From CAZLLV01 sp964560325 (GTDB lineage Bacteria; Acidobacteriota; Thermoanaerobaculia; Multivoradales; DATKCC01), in contig CAZLLV010000575.1 in the NCBI GenBank assembly GCA_964560325.1, forward strand, positions 1 through 17,684: a stretch of 17,684 bases of DNA, given 5' to 3'. The notes beneath the pieces are model-generated. The model did no database searches, was not told the origin of the DNA, and was given only the letters and a program-made list of their open reading frames with translations. A program made the translations under genes and the position numbers. Position 1 is the stretch's first letter. The number at the start of each line of letters is the position of its first letter. Below, piece by piece: positions 13,901-17,684 of the stretch.

Positions 13901-14646
13901 CGGTGATGTCCGAGAGCCTCGCCTGGTACTACGGGATGAAGGTGGTCGAGCACGCCCAGGGCGTCGACAAGCTCCGGCGGCTCCGGTACTTCATGCGTCA
14001 GCCCCACCCGTACGCGCCGATCCGCCGCGGCGAGCCTCTTCTCCGGGGGCTCGATCCGTACATGTCGTACCGCAGGGGGCCGTTCGCGCTCTACGCGCTC
14101 TCCGAGGCGATCGGCGAGGAGTGGGTCAACACGGCGCTGCGCCGCCTGGTGGAGACGCACAGGCCGCCCGGCGCTACGCTGGCGACGACGCTCGACCTCT
14201 ACCGCGAGCTCCAGGCGGTGACGCCGGAGCGCTTCCGGCCCCTCCTCCACGACCTCTTCGAGGTCAACACCTTCTGGGATCTCCAGACCGAGCGGGCGGT
14301 CGCCGAGCCGACCGGTGACGGCGCCTGGTGGGTCACGCTCGACGTGCGGGCGCAGAAGGTGGTGGCCGACGAGGCGGGTGTCGAGAGCGAGGTGCCGATG
14401 GACGACTGGGTGGAGGTCGGCGTCTTCGCCGCGCCCGCGGAGGGCGGCGGCGAGCTGAGCGCGCCGCTCGCCGTCGAGAAGCACCGCATCCGATCCGGCT
14501 CCCAGACGATCACCGTCACCGTGCCGAGCGAGCCGGACCTCGCCGGCATCGACCCGTACCACCTGCTCGACTGGGAGGAACGCGAGGACGACGACAACGT
14601 CGAGCCGGTGAGCGCGAAGAGTGACGATCGCTCACCGCCCGGTTGA
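10981..14646 (+). CDS. ABC-2 permease fused to an M1-type (gluzincin) metallopeptidase domain
   Basis: The 1221-residue protein has a membrane half and a peptidase half. Membrane segments fall near 21-35, 61-76, 108-130, 146-170, 178-200, 245-260, 330-346, 380-396, 421-447, 463-483, 489-505, 537-559 and 585-602, apparently two ABC-2 permease units. Residues about 640-1160 are M1-like: a GTGMHAD motif (920-926) in the position of the usual GxMEN, zinc ligands H957 and H961 in HEMGHQW, and E978 in VMSESLAWY as probable third ligand. The spacing is shorter than in classical M1 enzymes (16 residues between H961 and E978, not 18). The peptidase domain follows the last helix and is probably outside the cytoplasmic face. 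GGAGG precedes the GTG start, which overlaps the ATPase stop. The substrate is unknown; a peptide exporter that trims its cargo is one guess. Confidence 0.9.
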   Translation: MKLAEIFRFELGYQGRRVTNWLLFAVLIAVSFLMTRDGSLAEALYEDFFLNSPFAIAKTTVVGSLLWLLVAAAVAGEAAARDVSTGMHPLVYTAPVRKTEYLGGRFLAAFTVNAFLLLAVQAGILLGIYLPGVDPALIGPFRPAAFLTAYGYLALPTAFAATAVQFALAARKGRPMTSYLGSFLLFSMAYVVGLFLVLQGRQELAKLLDPIGVHFILSELSHLWTTTEKSWRLLALEGTVLTNRLLWIGVGLGALALTWLRFRFTHRTEGRGTWWRLERRRPEVHSPVAERPASTPIAVPRVARTFGLRFHLRQTLAVARDSVRTLARSWAGIALLVAIPLLTVPVVIDQMVLDGVPLTPTTAQVLDELTGPLSAETSRWVIVPLLVVFFAGELVWRERDAGVAEITDAMPGSAWAPLLGKLLGLGLVLALFTALQAAAGVLAQALLGYRDFEIGLYAKVLFGLQLPDYLLFALLALVVHVLVDQKYVGHLTAILAYVFIALSSLFGVEHDLLVYGAGPGWSYTEMRGFGPTVGPWLAFKLYWAAWAVLLAVAARLFWVRGRERGVGTRLRSARRRLAGPTARTAAAAAGLVLVLGGFVFYNTNVRNEYLTESERAERSAEYERRYGRYEDVPQPRLAAADLRVEIYPERREVEIRGTYRLMNRGTVAIDTVHIATSSDVETGDVEIDRPAEPVLVDEELGHRIYELETPLSPGDSLRFDFRVRSEPRGFRESGVDASVAANGTYFTNAWLPAIGYQPLRELTSAAERREHGLPARPVIPSLYDEEAREGRSWGIDFEAIVGTAEDQVAVAPGALRRTWTEEPSAGAEPSGRRYFHYATDAPIGDEWAFFSADYGIREARWQNPDGSGRAVTIRIFHYPEHTAHLDRMVRSIRASLDYYTREFGPYPYGHLTVVERAGKGTGMHADASLISHGEGFALWNPKDEPGSLDLPFAVVAHEMGHQWTVPYAFVEGAPVMSESLAWYYGMKVVEHAQGVDKLRRLRYFMRQPHPYAPIRRGEPLLRGLDPYMSYRRGPFALYALSEAIGEEWVNTALRRLVETHRPPGATLATTLDLYRELQAVTPERFRPLLHDLFEVNTFWDLQTERAVAEPTGDGAWWVTLDVRAQKVVADEAGVESEVPMDDWVEVGVFAAPAEGGGELSAPLAVEKHRIRSGSQTITVTVPSEPDLAGIDPYHLLDWEEREDDDNVEPVSAKSDDRSPPG

Positions 14647-14673
14647 GCGGCGCTACTGGTCTGCCCGCCGATG

Positions 14674-14687
14674 TATATACTTCCGGC
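14674..14687 (+). promoter_or_regulatory. Candidate -10 element for a leaderless AAA/HNH transcript
   Basis: TATATA at 14674-14679, a rare AT-rich spot in this GC-rich window, lies 8 bases before the ATG at 14688. A transcript started from it would begin at or next to the ATG. No Shine-Dalgarno precedes that ATG, which fits a leaderless mRNA. No well-spaced -35 was found. Confidence 0.35.
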
Positions 14688-15869
14688 ATGTACCTCGCCC
14701 GCCTGAAGCTCACGAACATCCGAGGTTTCGAAACGCTCGAGATCGATCTCGGCGCGGGTGAGACCGTGCCCCGCCGAACCGTCCTGATCGGCAAGAACGG
14801 CACGTGCAAGACGAGCGTTCTACGCTCCATCGCGCTCGGGCTATGCGACATTTCCGACGCCAATGCGCTGATCTCTGAGCCGATCGGGGCGCTGGTCCAC
14901 CACGGCGCGAGGCAGGGGTGCATAGAGGTCGACACCAACGACGGTAGGCGGTTTGGAGTCACCGTTCGCTCCCACGGGATGAAGGAAGAGGTGGTCGGTG
15001 CGGCAAGCCAGGCGCCGAAGGTCTTCGTCTGTGGCTACGGCGCCGGAAGGAACCGCTTCGGCGAGGACAGCGGTCGCAGCTACCGCGTGGCGGACGCCGT
15101 TTTCAACTTGTTCGATTACAAGCGCACGCTGATTGCACCGGAGCTTACCCTTCGGAGGTTACGGGATCACCTCCAAGGAGAGCAGTACGACGCTGCCATC
15201 CACGGCATGAAGACAGTGCTCGGGCTGACATCCGAGGACCACATACACCTACCTACGACCGGTGGCGTCGAGATCTCTGGACCCTCCGTGGGTACTACCG
15301 TGCGGCTCGAAGGCTGGGCGGATGGGTTCCGCATGACCTTCAACTGGATGGTCGACCTGTACGGGCGCGCGTTGAGCGCCGACGCCATCGGCGATGACGG
15401 CACCATTCGCGGCGTGGTCCTGATCGACGAGATCGAGCAACATCTGCACCCCACCATGCAGGCCGAGATCCTGCCGCGCATCGCCGAGGTGCTGCCGGGC
15501 ATCCAGCTCATCGCGACGACGCATAGTCCTCTGGTCGTCCTCGACACCAGACCTGAAGAGCTGGTGATCCTGCGGCGCGAGAGGGATCGCGTGGTGCGGC
15601 AGCTCCACGTGCCGGACTTCAGTTCCTACTCAGCCGAGGATGTCCTCGAGGATGAGCGGTTCTTCGGCGCTCCAATTTACTCGCACCCGGTCCAGGAGAA
15701 GGTAGAGCAGTACCACGAGCTCCTGTCGATTCCCCAGGACCGCCGTGCTCCAGAGCAGGGGGAGCGGCTGCGCAGTCTCGCGGCCGAGGTCGAGGAAGCC
15801 GCACCGCGGTCCTCCGACAGTGCCCTGGCGCTCGAGCTTCGGGAACTGGCCTCCAAACACGGCCTTTGA
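14688..15869 (+). CDS. SMC/ABC-like AAA ATPase of a Septu-like defence pair (PtuA-like)
   Basis: This 393-residue protein begins YLARLKLTNIRGFETLEIDL, the usual opening of RecF/SMC-like AAA ATPases. Walker A is GKNGTCKTS (35-43), with Cys40 where most P-loops have Gly. The signature-like segment is LEGWADGFRMTFNWMVDL (207-224). Walker B is GVVLIDEIEQHLHP (242-255) with E248, and the switch histidine is in ATTHSPLVV (H279). The C-terminal 90 residues are charged and helical. It is followed after 13 bp by an HNH nuclease gene, the PtuA-PtuB arrangement of Septu antiphage systems, in which the ATPase complex restrains or triggers the nuclease. The frame extends to 14643, but the ATG at 14688 fits the domain start. 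DNA here is less GC-rich than in the neighbours, with uncommon codons such as ATA and TTA, a sign of transfer. Confidence 0.87.
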   Translation: MYLARLKLTNIRGFETLEIDLGAGETVPRRTVLIGKNGTCKTSVLRSIALGLCDISDANALISEPIGALVHHGARQGCIEVDTNDGRRFGVTVRSHGMKEEVVGAASQAPKVFVCGYGAGRNRFGEDSGRSYRVADAVFNLFDYKRTLIAPELTLRRLRDHLQGEQYDAAIHGMKTVLGLTSEDHIHLPTTGGVEISGPSVGTTVRLEGWADGFRMTFNWMVDLYGRALSADAIGDDGTIRGVVLIDEIEQHLHPTMQAEILPRIAEVLPGIQLIATTHSPLVVLDTRPEELVILRRERDRVVRQLHVPDFSSYSAEDVLEDERFFGAPIYSHPVQEKVEQYHELLSIPQDRRAPEQGERLRSLAAEVEEAAPRSSDSALALELRELASKHGL

Positions 15870-15882
15870 GGCGCCGGAGCAG

Positions 15883-16689
15883 ATGATCTTCGTCGACCGG
15901 AGCCGGAGGGACGCCTCCGGCCGTCGGATCGAGCCGGGGGCCGACTGGAATCACCGGGCCGCCGAGGCCACCGCACGCGCCCTTTCGGAGGGCGAGCGAC
16001 ACCAGGTGCTGCGGCTCTACGCCGACGACGCGGTGAAGGCCGCCCTCGAGGAGCTCTTCTCCGACAAGTGCGCCTACTGCGAGACGAAGGTGGCCGCCGG
16101 CTCCGACTGGGATGTGGAGCACTTTCGCCCGAAGGGCGGGGTCGCGGAGCGAGAGGATCATCCCGGCTACTACTGGCTCGCCTACGAGTGGACCAATCTC
16201 TATCTCAGCTGCACGCACTGTAATCAGGCGCGCCGTGACCGGCCGCTCTGGGCCGAGCCGACGACGGGACCGTCCGGGGGGAAGCTCGACCAGTTCCCGG
16301 TCGAGGACGAGAGCACCCGCGCTCTGCGTCCCGAGGACCGGCTGGAAAGCGAGAGGCCGCTGCTCCTCGATCCTTGCCACGACAGGCCGGAGGACCACCT
16401 AAAGTTCGGCATCGACGGCAGCGTAGTGGCGGTCCACGGCGGTCCCACGGGCGAGGCCTCGATTCGCGTTTTTCACCTCAGCCGGCGGCGGCTCAAGAAA
16501 CGGCGCCGGGAGAAGGTGGAGGAGGTGACCAGCCTCCTCCATCTGATCCGCGGACTGAAGGCGCGAGGCGCCGCAGCGGCGGCGGCGGACTTCACCGCGT
16601 TTCTCCAGCGCCACTTCCTCGCCGATTCCGCGGAGTACGCGGGCGTCGCCCGCGCCGTCGACCGGGATCCTGAAGCCTTCGGGTTGTAG
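15883..16689 (+). CDS. HNH endonuclease of a Septu-like defence pair (PtuB-like)
   Basis: The protein has 268 residues. The nuclease core is CAYCE (C63, C66), WDVEHFRPK (D77, H80), NLYLSCTHCNQ (N105, C110, C113), a zinc-knuckle HNH of the kind found with AAA ATPases in Septu and in related two-gene systems. Residues 158-165 (PLLLDPCH) and 194-203 (IRVFHLSRRR) are also typical of this HNH group. A basic stretch (201-211, RRRLKKRRREK) may bind nucleic acid. The ATG at 15883 has GGAG three bases upstream, a rather short spacing, and follows the ATPase stop by 13 bp, so the two are one operon. The frame is open back to 15745 inside the ATPase gene, but that extension is Arg/Pro-rich and unlike protein. 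No reverse transcriptase or ncRNA of the retron type is seen nearby. Confidence 0.87.
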   Translation: MIFVDRSRRDASGRRIEPGADWNHRAAEATARALSEGERHQVLRLYADDAVKAALEELFSDKCAYCETKVAAGSDWDVEHFRPKGGVAEREDHPGYYWLAYEWTNLYLSCTHCNQARRDRPLWAEPTTGPSGGKLDQFPVEDESTRALRPEDRLESERPLLLDPCHDRPEDHLKFGIDGSVVAVHGGPTGEASIRVFHLSRRRLKKRRREKVEEVTSLLHLIRGLKARGAAAAAADFTAFLQRHFLADSAEYAGVARAVDRDPEAFGL

Positions 16690-16737
16690 AGCCGAGCCCA
16701 CCCGACGAAGCCGGTTTCTCGATAGGGTCGCTCCCCG

Positions 16738-17684
16738 ATGACGGACGATTCGAGGTTCGACCCCGCCTGGACGCCGGAGGCGTGGGAGGTGGTGACGGAG
16801 GAGGCCGAACGGCTGCCGCGAGCCGTGCGGGAGCTGCCGGTCTCGACGGCGGTGACGGCGGAGCGGATGCGCTCGGAGCTGGCGCGCTTCGACTTCCGGC
16901 GGCCGATGCCGCTGCCGGAGGTGGCGCGGGAGCTGGTGCACCTGCTGCGCGACCGGGCGGTCCACGTGATCCACCCGCGCTACTTCGGCCTCTTCAACCC
17001 GAGCGTGCGGGAGGCCGGGGCGATCGCCGACGCGCTCGCCGCGCTCTACAACCCACAGCTCGCCGCCTGGTCGCACGCGCCGGCGGTCAACGAGATCGAG
17101 CGCCACACCCTCGGCGCCTTCGCCCGCGCCCTCGGCTTCGACCCGGACCCCGAGCGGACCGCCGCGCACTTCACCTCGGGCGGCGCGGAGGCGAACCTGA
17201 CCGCGGTCCTGGTCGCCCTCGCCCACCGCTTCCCCGAAGCCGCCGAGGAGGGGCTGACCGCGATCGAAGGGCGGCCGACCTTCTACGTCTCGCGCGAGGC
17301 GCACCACTCCTTCGCCAAGGTGGCGCGGATGGCCGGGCTCGGCACCGGCGCCGTCCGCGAGGTCGGCCTGAGCCCCGACCGGACGCTCGACCCGAAGGCG
17401 CTCGACCGGCGGATGGCTGAGGACGCCGCCCTCGGCCAGCGCCCGTTCCTGGTCGTCGCCACCGCCGGCACCACGAGCGCCGGGGCGATCGACCCGTTGG
17501 GCGAGCTCGCCGACGTGGCCGTGCGGCACGGCGCCTGGCTCCACGTCGACGCCGCGTGGGGCGGCGCGGCGGTCCTCTCGCCCCGCCTGCGCCCGGCGCT
17601 CGCCGGCATCGAGCGCGCCGACTCGGTGACCTGGGACGCGCACAAGTGGCTGTCGGTGCCGATGGGCGCCGGCATGTACTTCTG
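16738..17684 (+). CDS. PLP-dependent group II decarboxylase (aromatic-L-amino-acid/glutamate type), 3' end missing
   Basis: About 315 codons are visible before the window ends. Landmarks are HPRYFGLFNPS near 80-90 (substrate-side motif), TSGGAEANL (146-154, phosphate of PLP), REAHHSF with H189/H190 stacking on the cofactor ring, TAGTTSAGAIDP (242-253), HVDAAWGG with D271 contacting the pyridine nitrogen, and the Schiff-base lysine K303 in DAHKWLSVPMG. The family removes the carboxyl group from amino acids such as tyrosine, DOPA, tryptophan or glutamate; the missing C-terminus holds much of the specificity, so the substrate is undecided. The ATG at 16738 is 48 bp after the HNH stop and lacks a strong ribosome site; it matches the family N-terminus. 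It is probably the first gene of an ordinary metabolic region flanking the defence genes. Confidence 0.9.
   Translation, partial: MTDDSRFDPAWTPEAWEVVTEEAERLPRAVRELPVSTAVTAERMRSELARFDFRRPMPLPEVARELVHLLRDRAVHVIHPRYFGLFNPSVREAGAIADALAALYNPQLAAWSHAPAVNEIERHTLGAFARALGFDPDPERTAAHFTSGGAEANLTAVLVALAHRFPEAAEEGLTAIEGRPTFYVSREAHHSFAKVARMAGLGTGAVREVGLSPDRTLDPKALDRRMAEDAALGQRPFLVVATAGTTSAGAIDPLGELADVAVRHGAWLHVDAAWGGAAVLSPRLRPALAGIERADSVTWDAHKWLSVPMGAGMYF

Noticed and set aside
14643..16689. Retron with PtuAB-type effectors
   Set aside because: The ATPase and HNH genes fit, but there is no reverse transcriptase and no obvious msr/msd region in the window.

Overview
This is a GC-rich (roughly 70 percent), gene-dense chromosomal window. 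GTG starts, 4-bp gene overlaps, an ABC-2 permease fused to an M1-type peptidase, and a CHAT-STAND-TPR protein together suggest a high-GC Gram-negative of the Acidobacteriota type (Thermoanaerobaculia-like). That placement is inference from gene style, because no rRNA or marker gene is present.

Layout. 1-302: 3' end of an AarF/UbiB-like kinase. 288-955 (-): Phd-type antitoxin and PIN/VapC-type toxin, with a palindrome upstream. 998-1321: a scar in which a truncated ribbon-helix-helix antitoxin (-) and a truncated LuxR/NarL output domain (+) both lose their N-termini at about 1105. 1318-3977 (-): exported TAP-like alpha/beta hydrolase and, upstream of it, a PfkB sugar/nucleoside kinase. 3978-4367: non-coding, with a long perfect inverted repeat. 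4368-8325 (-): a large CHAT protease-STAND NTPase-TPR gene, translationally coupled to a small membrane protein; the TPR region carries a 2-nt frameshift. 8326-8963: non-coding and full of palindromes. 8964-14646 (+): membrane protein, winged-helix regulator, ABC ATPase and ABC permease/M1 peptidase fusion, with two matching operator-like sites. 14688-16689 (+): SMC-like AAA ATPase plus HNH nuclease, a Septu-like pair. 16738-end (+): PLP-dependent group II decarboxylase, cut by the window edge.

How the genes work together. Two modules look like antiphage or abortive-infection systems. In the CHAT/STAND/TPR plus membrane-protein pair, TPR sensing would drive STAND activation and a caspase-like protease, with the membrane protein as possible partner or substrate. 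In the AAA/HNH pair, the ATPase would control a nuclease. Between them lies a self-contained ABC exporter/peptidase operon that is probably autoregulated through the two operator-like sites. The toxin-antitoxin pair, the gene remnants at 1.1 kb and the dispersed inverted repeats mark this as a rearranged accessory region set among housekeeping-type genes.
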